Assembly (NCBI RefSeq): GCF_900156345.1
Contig: NZ_FTPP01000001.1
Span: forward strand, 1,612,001 to 1,676,000
Length of the DNA: 64,000 nt
From: Pontibacter indicus
GTDB taxonomy: Bacteria > Bacteroidota > Bacteroidia > Cytophagales > Hymenobacteraceae
Direction of reading: 5' to 3'
The position numbers were made by a program, and so were the translations under genes. Shown here piece after piece: positions 17,071 to 24,828 of this stretch. How positions within the stretch are numbered: position 1 is the stretch's first letter; each line of letters starts with the position of its first letter. The notes beneath the pieces are model-generated. The model saw only the letters and a list, made by a program, of their open reading frames with translations. It was not told the origin of the DNA and searched no databases.

Positions 17071-17088
17071 CGCTCCCTCAGGTATAGC

Positions 17089-17121
17089 AAAAGCCCCGGC
17101 ATGAGTCGGGGCTTTTGTTTT
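17089..17121 (+). terminator. terminator after the tricorn-like gene
   Basis: AAAAGCCCCG and CGGGGCTTTT pair around a short GCATGAGT loop and are followed by GTTTTG. It lies 19 bp after the stop. Confidence 0.8.
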
Positions 17122-17165
17122 GTATGGCTTTTTTCTCTTTCAGTGCTTTCCACTTGAACATTTTG

Positions 17166-17269
17166 CTGTCATTTCGACCTGGGGGTAGGGGCGCTATATT
17201 TGGGAGAAATCTGAAATAGTATTGATGCACTGTGTAAATCCAGATCTCTCCATGCTGTCGAGATGACAG
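17166..17269. repeat. TGTCAT-type inverted repeat, copy 2
   Basis: Outer arms CTGTCATTTCGA and TCGAGATGACAG pair, with inner GGGAGAAATCT and AGATCTCTCC. It matches the element at 13274-13354 in ends and inner pairing but differs between them. Confidence 0.7.
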
Positions 17270-17359
17270 GGTGGGCTCTACATCCTTTAATGAGAATGGC
17301 GTTCTTCAACTTACCAGACTTTTAGTTAACTTAGAGAGTATAACTATACCTTTAGCCGC

Positions 17360-18421
17360 ATGCAAGAGATTTACGACACTATCGTGATTGGCGGTGGACA
17401 AAGTGCCCTGGCCTGCGCCTACTACCTCCGCCGAGCGGACCTGAACTACGTACTGCTGGACGATCAGCCGGCGCCGGGTGCTTCCTGGCGCAGTTACTGG
17501 GATTCCCTCACCCTCTTCTCCCCTGCCATGTTCAGCAGTCTGCCCGGCTGGCTGATGCCCGAGAGTACAAGCGAGAATCCCTTACGGGAAGAAGTGATCT
17601 CCTACCTCACACAGTACGAACAGCGGTATGCTATACCTTTGGAGCGGCCGGTGCGGGTGCAGGATGTGTGCCACAAAGATGGGCTGTTTGAGATCCGGTG
17701 CGACCAAAGGCTATACCTTGCCCGCACCGTCATCAGCGCTACCGGCACCTTCCGCGATCCGATTGTTCCGCATTACAAAGGTTCTAAGCAATATGAAGGC
17801 CTTCAGTTTCACTCCTCCCAATATAAATCGCCGGAAACGCTGGCAGGAAAACGGGTGCTGATCGTTGGCGGTGGCAACTCGGGTGCGCAGATCCTAGCGG
17901 AAGTATCGAAAGTGGCGGATACGAGCTGGGTGACGCTGGAAGAGGTTTCTTTTCTGCCCGATGATGTGGACGGGCGTGTGCTCTTCGACCAGGCCTCAGC
18001 CCGCTATTATGCTATGCAAAAAGGCGAACCCATCGACCCCTACAGGTATAGTCTGGGCAGCATTGTGATGGTGCCGACTGTGAAAGAGGCCCGTACGCGC
18101 GGCGTGCTGCAGACGGTGCGGCCTTTCGAACGCTTCACGGCAACGGGCGTGGTATGGCCGGATAGCCAGGAAGAAGTAATAGATGCCGTGATCTGGTGCA
18201 CCGGCTTTGGGTATGCCCTCGATCACCTGGCCTGCCTGCAGCTGCAGCGTGACCCAAAGGGAAAAACAGCTGTAGAGGGCACCCGATCAATACAGCAGCC
18301 GGGCCTCTGGCTAGTGGGCTACGGCAACTGGACCGGCTTTGCCTCCGCTACACTCATCGGGGTGGGCCGGAGTGCCCGCCAGACGGTGGCAGAGATAGAA
18401 AAGTACCTGGAGCAGGTATAG
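17360..18421 (+). CDS. FAD/NAD(P)-dependent flavoprotein oxidoreductase (CzcO-like)
   Basis: A 353-aa two-dinucleotide-binding-domain flavoprotein. The FAD Rossmann motif is IVIGGGQSALACAY (about residues 8-21) and the NAD(P) motif is VLIVGGGNSGAQI (about 164-176). The WCTGFGYALDHL segment near 275 is the conserved late motif of CzcO/flavin-containing monooxygenase-like proteins. It should oxidise a small molecule or act as an NAD(P)H-dependent reductase; no substrate can be deduced. ATG at 17360 leads directly into the FAD motif. It faces the MpaB-like gene tail to tail with a 61-bp spacer. Confidence 0.88.
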   Translation: MQEIYDTIVIGGGQSALACAYYLRRADLNYVLLDDQPAPGASWRSYWDSLTLFSPAMFSSLPGWLMPESTSENPLREEVISYLTQYEQRYAIPLERPVRVQDVCHKDGLFEIRCDQRLYLARTVISATGTFRDPIVPHYKGSKQYEGLQFHSSQYKSPETLAGKRVLIVGGGNSGAQILAEVSKVADTSWVTLEEVSFLPDDVDGRVLFDQASARYYAMQKGEPIDPYRYSLGSIVMVPTVKEARTRGVLQTVRPFERFTATGVVWPDSQEEVIDAVIWCTGFGYALDHLACLQLQRDPKGKTAVEGTRSIQQPGLWLVGYGNWTGFASATLIGVGRSARQTVAEIEKYLEQV

Positions 18422-18482
18422 CAGGTTAGAGGTATAACGACCTTCTATTTAACATAAAAGCGAAACTATAAACTCAATCTCG

Positions 18483-19247
18483 TTAAGCGGGATGCACATC
18501 CAGTTCTTTGATCTCGTTCTTATAGGCCGGTGGCAGGATCAGGGATTTAAGCAGCCAGTCGGCGCGCAGGTGGCGACTGAGTTTATATACCTGCAGCACT
18601 GGCTTCAGTGCCGACCATTTGCCGAGGGCAAGCTGCTCGCGCACGGTATCAGGCACAATCAACTTCTGCCCCTCCAGTAACAGCCTATACCTGACAGGCC
18701 CCAGGTGCTTGCGGTACTGCTTGTACAAGTCGGTTGTGAAATGGCTGGGCGCCAGGTTTTCCTCCAGGTGGCGCTGTCGCATGTGTAGCCAGGTTGGGTA
18801 ATCGTCCGGCAGCCCCTGCAGGCCCATGCGGGCACCCACCCGCCAGAACACCTCAAACACATGCTCTTTTTCAAGCTCGGTCAACGGCCGCTCCAGCAAC
18901 TCAAAAGAACGGATGGAATAGTCGATGAGCATAAAGAGCACGTCGCGGTAGGCCCAGTCAGGTATGGCCATGCCGCGTTTTGCCTCCACCCCTGCGTGTA
19001 TCTTGGCCATGGTATCGATTGCCTTGTGCGCTCCTTCCATGCTGGAGAAAACGATCTGCCGGGCATAGCCAACCGTCGAGAACAGGCGCCCCAGCGGATC
19101 CGCGGGCAACCTTCCGGTGAAATAGAGCCAGTCCACTGCCTTGTTGAGGGCGAACTCGGCAGAGGCGCCTGCAAAAATAAACAGGATGGTATCGCCCTTT
19201 CCCCAGATCTCGCGCACCACGCTGCCTTGCTTTACAAAATATTCCAT
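18483..19247 (-). CDS. oxygenase MpaB/DUF2236-family protein
   Basis: A 254-aa helical protein. The N-terminal GSVVREIWGKGDTILFIFAGASAEFAL and GRLFSTVGYARQIVFSS, then AHKAIDTMAKIHAGV, follow the order of the MpaB/latex-clearing-protein (DUF2236) superfamily, where conserved histidines hold a b-type haem. The usual second block appears as DWAYRDVLFMLIDYSIRSFELLERPLTELEKE. Family members are oxidative enzymes, but bacterial substrates are mostly unknown. No signal peptide is visible. It starts at ATG 19247 in a spacer of about 250 bp shared with the divergent bestrophin gene. Confidence 0.75.
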   Translation of the reverse strand: MEYFVKQGSVVREIWGKGDTILFIFAGASAEFALNKAVDWLYFTGRLPADPLGRLFSTVGYARQIVFSSMEGAHKAIDTMAKIHAGVEAKRGMAIPDWAYRDVLFMLIDYSIRSFELLERPLTELEKEHVFEVFWRVGARMGLQGLPDDYPTWLHMRQRHLEENLAPSHFTTDLYKQYRKHLGPVRYRLLLEGQKLIVPDTVREQLALGKWSALKPVLQVYKLSRHLRADWLLKSLILPPAYKNEIKELDVHPA

Positions 19248-19450
19248 ATGGAGAGAACAAAGGGATAGGTCAAAATGTGCTGACTGAAGTGCTATTTCCT
19301 TTATAAAGTGCTTTGTTTAACACAGGGCAACTTTATTAGTCTGAAAATCAAATACATATATAAAAAGATATACTTATTTTAAGAAACAGGGCTTGCACGC
19401 TAAAAATTTTTGTTCTTATCTTTAGGCTCAGCTTTTAGCCAAACTGAACC

Positions 19451-19499
19451 CCGCTTAGCCTGCCCACTCACTTAGGGACGGGCTAAGCGGATTTTTTTT
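19451..19499 (+). promoter_or_regulatory. terminator-like hairpin immediately before the bestrophin ATG
   Basis: CCGCTTAGCC (19451-19460) pairs perfectly with GGCTAAGCGG (19481-19490), and eight T residues follow up to the ATG at 19500. As RNA this is an intrinsic terminator ending on the start codon. It may be an attenuator in the leader or the end of a separate short RNA. Confidence 0.6.
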
Positions 19500-20360
19500 A
19501 TGATCAACTACAACCCCAAAGACTGGTTCGTTTTTATCTTCCAGCTTTCGAAGGCCGATACCTTCCGGAAGCTGTTGCCGCTCATGATCGGGGTTGGCAT
19601 TTACGCCGGTGTTGTTGCCTACCTGGAGCTGAATTTCCTGCATCTTTCTGAAACACAGTACATACGCAATGTTGGGATGATGCACAACGTGCTGGGTTTT
19701 GTGATTTCGCTCCTGCTCGTGTTTCGCACCAACACGGCTTACGACCGCTGGTGGGAAGGCCGCAAGATATGGGGCGGCATCACCAACAGCTCACGTAACC
19801 TGGCCATTAAGCTACAGGCGATTGCCACCGACAAGGACGACCGCCGTTTTTTCAGGCTGATGGTTCCCAATTACGCCTTCGCCCTGAAATACCTACTCCG
19901 CGAAAACGAGGACTTCCGCGAGCTGGACCCGGTGCTGGATCTGAAAAAGGAAAAACACCTCCCCAACCAGGTAGCAGCCGGTATGTATGCGCGCCTGAAC
20001 GCCATGTACACCCAGGGGAAAATTGACACGGCCCAATTGCTGGTGCTCAACGAAGAGTTGAAAGCCCTGACAGAACACTGCGGTGCCTGCGAACGCATCA
20101 AGAACACGCCTATACCTTATACTTATAGTGTCTTCATCAAGAAGTTCATTTTCTTCTATGTCATGACCCTGCCTTTTGGCTGGGTATTCAGCCTGAGCTA
20201 TTACGTAATACCGGTCGTGATCCTGATCCTGTATGCGCTGGCCAGCCTGGAGCTGATTGCCGAAGAGATCGAGAATCCGTTCGGCACCGACCCCAATGAC
20301 CTGCCCATTGACCAGATCTGCCACAACATCCGCAAGCACGTAAGCGAGGTGCTGGACTAA
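19500..20360 (+). CDS. bestrophin-family anion channel
   Basis: A 286-aa membrane protein. The start MINYNPKDWFVFIFQLSKADT, the LLVFRTNTAYDRWWEGRKIWGGITNSSRNLA stretch (about residues 76-106) and late FGTDPNDLPID (about 260-270) are bestrophin (UPF0187/RFP-TM) signatures. Four membrane-spanning regions are expected in a pentameric channel. The N-terminal sequence matches the family start, so ATG at 19500 is firm even though a terminator-like hairpin sits directly on it, leaving no room for a ribosome-binding site. Expression may therefore depend on anti-termination. It is a single gene. Confidence 0.9.
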   Translation: MINYNPKDWFVFIFQLSKADTFRKLLPLMIGVGIYAGVVAYLELNFLHLSETQYIRNVGMMHNVLGFVISLLLVFRTNTAYDRWWEGRKIWGGITNSSRNLAIKLQAIATDKDDRRFFRLMVPNYAFALKYLLRENEDFRELDPVLDLKKEKHLPNQVAAGMYARLNAMYTQGKIDTAQLLVLNEELKALTEHCGACERIKNTPIPYTYSVFIKKFIFFYVMTLPFGWVFSLSYYVIPVVILILYALASLELIAEEIENPFGTDPNDLPIDQICHNIRKHVSEVLD

Positions 20361-20410
20361 AATTCAGGCCAGGCAAAAAAATACGTAGCTCACCTTCCGC
20401 TCAGAATTCG

Positions 20411-20439
20411 TTGTAGCTCCCTGCCATACCTTATCTTTC
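20411..20439 (+). promoter_or_regulatory. promoter for the DUF3820 gene
   Basis: TATCTTTC at 20432-20439 is one base from the TAnnTTTG minus-7 box, and TTG at 20411-20413 is 18 bases before it. The ATG at 20457 is 18 bp downstream. Confidence 0.5.
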
Positions 20440-20456
20440 GGAAAATCAGAAAGCCT

Positions 20457-20687
20457 ATGCAACCCGACTCCTCCATGCTCACCGACCTGGTGCGAATGAA
20501 AATGCCTTTTGGCAAATACAAAGACACGGTGCTGTGCTATTTGCCGGTCTCATACCTGGAGTGGTTTGCCCGCGAAGGCTTCCCGCCCGGCAAACTCGGT
20601 ATGCTGCTGGCCACCCTCTACGAGATCAAGATCAACGGACTCGAATACCTGCTGGAGCCGATCAAGCGGCAGGCCTCTAAGCGCTAA
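20457..20687 (+). CDS. DUF3820 family protein
   Basis: A 76-aa protein with the family's compact signature: MPFGKYKD (about residues 15-22), then LPVSYLEWF and a GKLGMLLATLYEIKINGL helix. DUF3820 proteins are linked in databases with a putative quorum-sensing-regulated virulence factor fold and with exonuclease tails; the function here is unknown. No signal or membrane segment. It is tail to tail with the DUF4268 gene, and their stop codons lie within one small hairpin. Confidence 0.85.
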   Translation: MQPDSSMLTDLVRMKMPFGKYKDTVLCYLPVSYLEWFAREGFPPGKLGMLLATLYEIKINGLEYLLEPIKRQASKR

Positions 20688-20702
20688 GGCTAAACTTAGC
20701 GC
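20681..20702. terminator. bidirectional hairpin covering both stop codons
   Basis: GCGCTAAG and CTTAGCGC pair perfectly around GCTAAA. The TAA of the plus gene and of the minus gene lie in the two arms. There is no T run, so termination is only a possibility. Confidence 0.4.
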
Positions 20703-21157
20703 AGCTCATCGAAACTGTATTTGGCATCGTTCCAGAAGGCGTCCAGGGCCATGATGCGGGGTTTGAAAAAAGAGATGAGCGCGGGCCAGTCGTCCTGTTT
20801 GAACACGCTCCCCCCCCTCAGCTCGGTATAAATGCGGCTAATCACTTTGCCGTTCTCGTCGTAGGTATGCAGGTCCCATATCCACTCCTCTCCTACCGCC
20901 TCGTGCAGCATCTCCTTCAGGGCCTCAAACTGCTCAAAGAACATTTGCTGAATCTCCGGGTCCGGTTGCGTCATTTCGATGCCGATGGTGGCCAGCTTTT
21001 TGTCGGCCTGCATGCGGAAGTACACGTTCTTCAGTCCCGTCTTGTAGTTGATCCAGTTAGTGGGCATTCCTTCTGCCGACAGCACGGGGGACATGTACTG
21101 CCCGAATGCTGTCCAGAATGCCTGCCTGAGTTTAGATGCCTGTTCGCGTGTATACAT
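20696..21157 (-). CDS. DUF4268 family protein
   Basis: A 153-aa protein starting MYTREQASKLRQAFWTAFGQYM, followed by NWINYKTGLKNVYFRM and a FEQFEALKEMLHEAVGEEW.W helix, which fit the Bacteroidota DUF4268 family (helix-rich, sometimes found with restriction/nuclease-type domains in larger proteins). No catalytic residues are recognised. The frame is open to 21235, but ATG at 21157 begins the family pattern, and the upstream extension is AT-rich and non-conserved. Function unknown. Confidence 0.75.
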   Translation of the reverse strand: MYTREQASKLRQAFWTAFGQYMSPVLSAEGMPTNWINYKTGLKNVYFRMQADKKLATIGIEMTQPDPEIQQMFFEQFEALKEMLHEAVGEEWIWDLHTYDENGKVISRIYTELRGGSVFKQDDWPALISFFKPRIMALDAFWNDAKYSFDELR

Positions 21158-21329
21158 GGGGTAAAATTGGCGATTGCCTGGCTGATTAGCAAGGTATACT
21201 GATGAACAGTAGTAATGATAATACTTTCCCTGCACAGCTTAACCAAGGGATAATCACGAAAAATAAAACCCGAACAGGCGGCGAAGGCTGCGGCTCAGTT
21301 TCGGATGCGTACCTTTTCAACCCTAAAGC

Positions 21330-22217
21330 TTACTTTGAGCAGGTATAGGTATACTCGAAGTTATCCTCTACATAACTGCCTTGCGAATATTTCTGTCGTA
21401 CTGTAAGGGGGTACCCTTTATCAGAGAAAGTATACTGTAGATCGTATGCACGATGTAGCTGACCGTCTTCACTCCATCTGGTTACGCTCGTAATATTATG
21501 AAGCTGAGGTAAATTCAACGCAAGGATGTCAACATCATACTCCAGCATAAGGGCAAGCTGCGCCGGCGATGCTGAGAAAGGTGCTTTCCCCTTGTCATAC
21601 CTGATATCATCTTCATAGGGCAGAAATTGAAATTCCGGATCGATAGGATATGTCTTTACACGTGTCATCACACCATTGGCATACGTGTATTTGTATGATA
21701 GATTATGGAATAACTCAGGTCCTTTCCAAGGTCTCATAGAGTAAAACGCTGCTGAGTCCGGCTCGTTTGCAGCCCCATAGGTATACTCTACTCTTATGAC
21801 TTCAATGGTGGGGCAATTCACTATTGCACTAAAATGTCTCCTCAACACTAATTGCCCCTGCTCATTATATTCAAAAGATATGATCGTTTCATTACCAGGG
21901 CCATCATAAGTACTGGTTAGTTTTATTTCAGCAACTCTTCCTTTGCTATCATAACGGTAAGTCGTAATAGCCTCATAATCTGCTGTGCTGCTCTCCATAC
22001 TTGTACTCACCATTTGCGTAACCCTGTGCTGGTTGTCATAAGAAAAAACATGCTTCGTCCGACCTAGTGGCTGGCCGCTTTGCTGTGAAGTATGATAGCG
22101 AATTACCTGTTGTACCAAACAATCAGTTGCTGCCGTTTCCTCTTCCACATGTGGGTCTTTATCGCATGCACCTAAGAAAAGGCATAAAATGAGAAGGACG
22201 CATAGGTTTGATTTCAT
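21330..22217 (-). CDS. hypothetical lipoprotein with YD/RHS-like beta repeats
   Basis: A 295-aa exported lipoprotein with signal and lipobox LFLGAC (Cys at about residue 18). The rest is beta-rich with repeated Y-D/N-x-x-G/Q-R/Q patterns: FSYDNQHRVTQMV, YRYDSKGRVAEIK, FEYNEQGQLVLRR. Such repeats occur in surface lipoproteins of Bacteroidota related to RHS/YD repeats. Only single modest motifs are seen and there is no toxin core. ATG at 22217 is preferred to the TTG two codons earlier. The gene is AT-richer than its neighbours. Function unknown. Confidence 0.75.
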   Translation of the reverse strand: MKSNLCVLLILCLFLGACDKDPHVEEETAATDCLVQQVIRYHTSQQSGQPLGRTKHVFSYDNQHRVTQMVSTSMESSTADYEAITTYRYDSKGRVAEIKLTSTYDGPGNETIISFEYNEQGQLVLRRHFSAIVNCPTIEVIRVEYTYGAANEPDSAAFYSMRPWKGPELFHNLSYKYTYANGVMTRVKTYPIDPEFQFLPYEDDIRYDKGKAPFSASPAQLALMLEYDVDILALNLPQLHNITSVTRWSEDGQLHRAYDLQYTFSDKGYPLTVRQKYSQGSYVEDNFEYTYTCSK

Positions 22218-22509
22218 AGTCAAGAAGTTACGGATGAAAAATTAGCTTTCAATTACATATACAAATCATATATTAAACGTAAAATTCATATTACATATTA
22301 GATTCTCATAAATAATATTATATAAAAATCACTTATAAAATCGAGCAAGTACTACGGTGCATAAGCTAACAGGCTTTGAGTGATCTGTCTCCGCTGCTCC
22401 TACAGAACGCAATGACAGATTATCAACACACCATAATAAGCTACTACACTGCCTTAAGAAGCGGTACTTACAACCAGGCAATTACCCAAAATATTAACCG
22501 AGAAGCCCC
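22218..22509. other. AT-rich divergent spacer
   Basis: About 290 bp separate the lipoprotein (minus) from the dioxygenase-like gene (plus). The half near the lipoprotein is very AT-rich with several TATTA stretches, suitable for promoters but without one clear box. Near 22380-22415 a fragment resembles one end of the TGTCAT repeat (GATCTGTCTCC ... AATGACA). Confidence 0.4.
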
Positions 22510-23151
22510 ATGCGAAAAACGATTCTCCTATACCTGATGCTTTTTGCGGCGGCAAGTTGCCAGGCACAGGACAAGCAGGAAACCCGGCAGCCTGCCCGCC
22601 ACGTAGGAGGCCCCTGCGAAGGATGCGAGGCGCTGCATGAATTTGGCGACAAACAGCTCAGCCCGACTGACACGCTGACCGGCTTTCATCCCAATGCCAA
22701 AAACAAGCTCAAACTGACAGGTACCGTATACCTGCCGGATGGCAAAACGCCTGCCCGGGATGTGATCCTGTACATCTACCACACCGACAGCACAGGCATC
22801 TACCCCAAAAGAGGAAACGAATCAGGCTGGGCCAGACGGCACGGCTACCTGAGGGGCTGGACCCGGACGGGAGCCGATGGCAGGTATACGTTTTACACGA
22901 CCCGGCCCGGCACCTACCCTTCCCGCGATGAACCGGCCCACATCCACGTCACGGTGAAGGAGCCCGACAAAAACGAATATTACCTGGATGATTTTCTATT
23001 TGAAGACGACCCGCTCTTGACACCTGAAGTGCGCAATGCCCGTCCCGGGCGTGGCGGCTCCGGCATCGTCACACTACAGCGTCAGGGCGATCTGCTCGTC
23101 GCTAACCGGGATATCACGCTGGGGCTGCACATCCCTGACTACACTCCCTAG
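22510..23151 (+). CDS. intradiol ring-cleavage dioxygenase-like lipoprotein
   Basis: A 213-aa protein with a lipoprotein signal (FAAASC, Cys about 17). The beta-sandwich core LTGTVYLPDGKTPARDVILYIYHTD leads to likely Fe(III) ligands Tyr98 (GIYPKRG), Tyr136 (TYPSR) and the pair His144/His146 (PAHIHV), the 2-Tyr/2-His set of intradiol dioxygenases such as protocatechuate 3,4-dioxygenase. Catalysis would be cleavage of a catechol-type ring between the hydroxyls. The export signal and lone gene context argue against a central aromatic pathway role, and similar exported members are common in Bacteroidota with unknown substrate. Confidence 0.82.
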   Translation: MRKTILLYLMLFAAASCQAQDKQETRQPARHVGGPCEGCEALHEFGDKQLSPTDTLTGFHPNAKNKLKLTGTVYLPDGKTPARDVILYIYHTDSTGIYPKRGNESGWARRHGYLRGWTRTGADGRYTFYTTRPGTYPSRDEPAHIHVTVKEPDKNEYYLDDFLFEDDPLLTPEVRNARPGRGGSGIVTLQRQGDLLVANRDITLGLHIPDYTP

Positions 23152-23288
23152 CAAAAAATGGCTTCACGATATCAGACAGGCCTTTCCCGCAACTTAAAAA
23201 TTGCATTATCGTTGCTTGTTACATATTCAGCCTCTGCCATATAGCTGCCATTTTTGGCTGTAAACGAGAGGCCTAAAAAGATAAAACG

Positions 23289-24746
23289 ATGAGAAAGAAA
23301 ATCATATCCGGATTAGTGGCGTCCGTGTTCCTGATAAGCAGTTCCTGCCAGACCAACCCGGTAACGGGCAAAAAAGACGTGATGTTCATGTCGGAGAGTC
23401 AGGAAATTGCCCTCGGCAAGGAAGCGGACCCGCAGATTGTAGCGCAGTTTGGACTATACGAAGACCCCACCCTGCAGCGCTTCATTAACGAAAAAGGCCA
23501 GCAAATGGCCAAGGTCTCGCACCGAAACAACCTCAATTACGAGTTCAAGATCGTGGACTCGCCTGTGATCAACGCCTTTGCTGTGCCGGGCGGCTACGTG
23601 TATTTCACGCGCGGCATTATGGCCCACTTCAACAACGAGGCGCAGTTTGCCGGGGTGCTTGGTCACGAGATCGGTCACATCACGGCGCGGCACTCGGCAC
23701 AGCAGCAAAGCAAGTCCATCCTGGCGCAGGGCGGACTCCTGCTTGGCATGATCCTGTCGCCCACCATTGCGCAGTACGGCCAGGAAGTGTCACAGGGACT
23801 CGGCCTGCTGATGCTCAAGTATAGCCGAGACGCGGAACGGGAGTCGGACAAATTGGGCGTGGAGTACTCGACCAAGATCGGCTACGACGCCTCCGAAATG
23901 GCTGATTTCTTCACCACCCTGCAACGCAAGCAAGAGGAAGGCGGACAGGCGATCCCATCGCTCCTATCGTCGCACCCCGACCCGGGCGACCGTTACAATA
24001 CCGTGCACCAGCTGGCAGACGCGGAGCAACGAAAGCAGAACCTGACCGACCCGAAAGTGGGCCGCAACAGCTACCTGAAAATGATCGATGGCCTGATTTA
24101 TGGCGAAGACCCCAAGCAGGGCTTTGTCGAGAACAGCGTTTTCTACCATCCTGAACTCAAGTTCCAGTTTTCGATACCATCTGGATGGGGTTACCAGAAC
24201 ACCCCGCAGCAGGTGCAGATGGGTCCGAAGGACGGAAGCGCCGTGATGGGTCTGACCCTCGTGCCCGGCAACAGCCTGGAGGAGGCCGCCCAGCAGTCGT
24301 TGCAGAACTACGGCCTGCAGCCTGTTGAAAGCAAGCAGGTAACCGTAAACGGCCTGCCTGCCATTGCTGTGGTGGCTGACCCGCAACAACAGCAGCAGCA
24401 ACAGCAACAACAGCAGCAACCCTTGCGCACGCTCACCTACTTTATCCAGCATGGCGGTAACATCTACAGCCTGATGGGGATCACTACGGTACAGAATTTC
24501 AACAACTACTTCCAGGTTTTCAGCAGCAGCATGCAGAGCTTCAAAGTGTTGTCGGACCCGGACAAGCTGAACCGCAAACCCGAGCGCATTAGCATCGTAA
24601 CGGTTTCGAAAGCCTCCACACTGGCCCAGGCGCTGCGCAGCCACAACATGCCGGACAACCGCCACAACGAGCTGGCCGTGCTCAACGGCATGCAGTTAAG
24701 CGACCAGCTGCCTGCCGGCACCCTGATCAAAGTCGTGAAGAAATAG
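23289..24746 (+). CDS. M48-family metalloprotease lipoprotein (BepA/Oma1-like) with poly-Gln tract
   Basis: A 485-aa exported protein with lipobox ISSSC (Cys20). The zinc motif is HEIGH at residues 126-130, with the downstream glutamate ligand in RDAERESDKLG (about 185). SQEIALGKEADPQI is the usual N-terminal signature. After the peptidase come a region similar to periplasmic M48 tails and a LysM-like C terminus (VSKASTLAQALRSHNMP...LPAGTLIKVV). An uninterrupted run of 12 glutamines occupies residues 366-377. M48 enzymes in the periplasm take part in outer-membrane protein quality control. Single gene with strong terminator. Family is firm; the poly-Gln is unusual for a bacterium. Confidence 0.9.
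   Translation: MRKKIISGLVASVFLISSSCQTNPVTGKKDVMFMSESQEIALGKEADPQIVAQFGLYEDPTLQRFINEKGQQMAKVSHRNNLNYEFKIVDSPVINAFAVPGGYVYFTRGIMAHFNNEAQFAGVLGHEIGHITARHSAQQQSKSILAQGGLLLGMILSPTIAQYGQEVSQGLGLLMLKYSRDAERESDKLGVEYSTKIGYDASEMADFFTTLQRKQEEGGQAIPSLLSSHPDPGDRYNTVHQLADAEQRKQNLTDPKVGRNSYLKMIDGLIYGEDPKQGFVENSVFYHPELKFQFSIPSGWGYQNTPQQVQMGPKDGSAVMGLTLVPGNSLEEAAQQSLQNYGLQPVESKQVTVNGLPAIAVVADPQQQQQQQQQQQQPLRTLTYFIQHGGNIYSLMGITTVQNFNNYFQVFSSSMQSFKVLSDPDKLNRKPERISIVTVSKASTLAQALRSHNMPDNRHNELAVLNGMQLSDQLPAGTLIKVVKK
24384..24419 (+). repeat. CAA/CAG microsatellite encoding 12 Gln
   Basis: Twelve consecutive CAA or CAG codons in mixed order lie inside the M48 protease gene. The mixed codons lower slippage compared with a pure repeat, but length variation between strains is plausible. 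Confidence 0.85.
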
Positions 24747-24764
24747 GGACAACAATCCCAAAGA

Positions 24765-24801
24765 AAAGCCCTGCCTCCTATCCGGAAGCAGGGCTTTTTG
24801 T
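24765..24801. terminator. bidirectional terminator between M48 protease and amylase
   Basis: AAAGCCCTGC and GCAGGGCTTT pair around CTCCTATCCGGA and are followed by TTTGTTTTT on the plus strand and preceded by an A-rich run that gives T residues on the minus strand. Both genes converge here. Confidence 0.8.
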
Positions 24802-24828
24802 TTTTAGCTATACCTGTTGGTCAGGCGC

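Noticed and set aside
21330..22217. Polymorphic RHS toxin
   Set aside because: Only a few YD-like repeats in a 295-aa lipoprotein; no core repeat block, no C-terminal toxin and no immunity gene.
24384..24419. CAA/CAG array as a possible CRISPR or tandem repeat locus
   Set aside because: It is a coding microsatellite of 12 codons without spacers or nearby cas genes.
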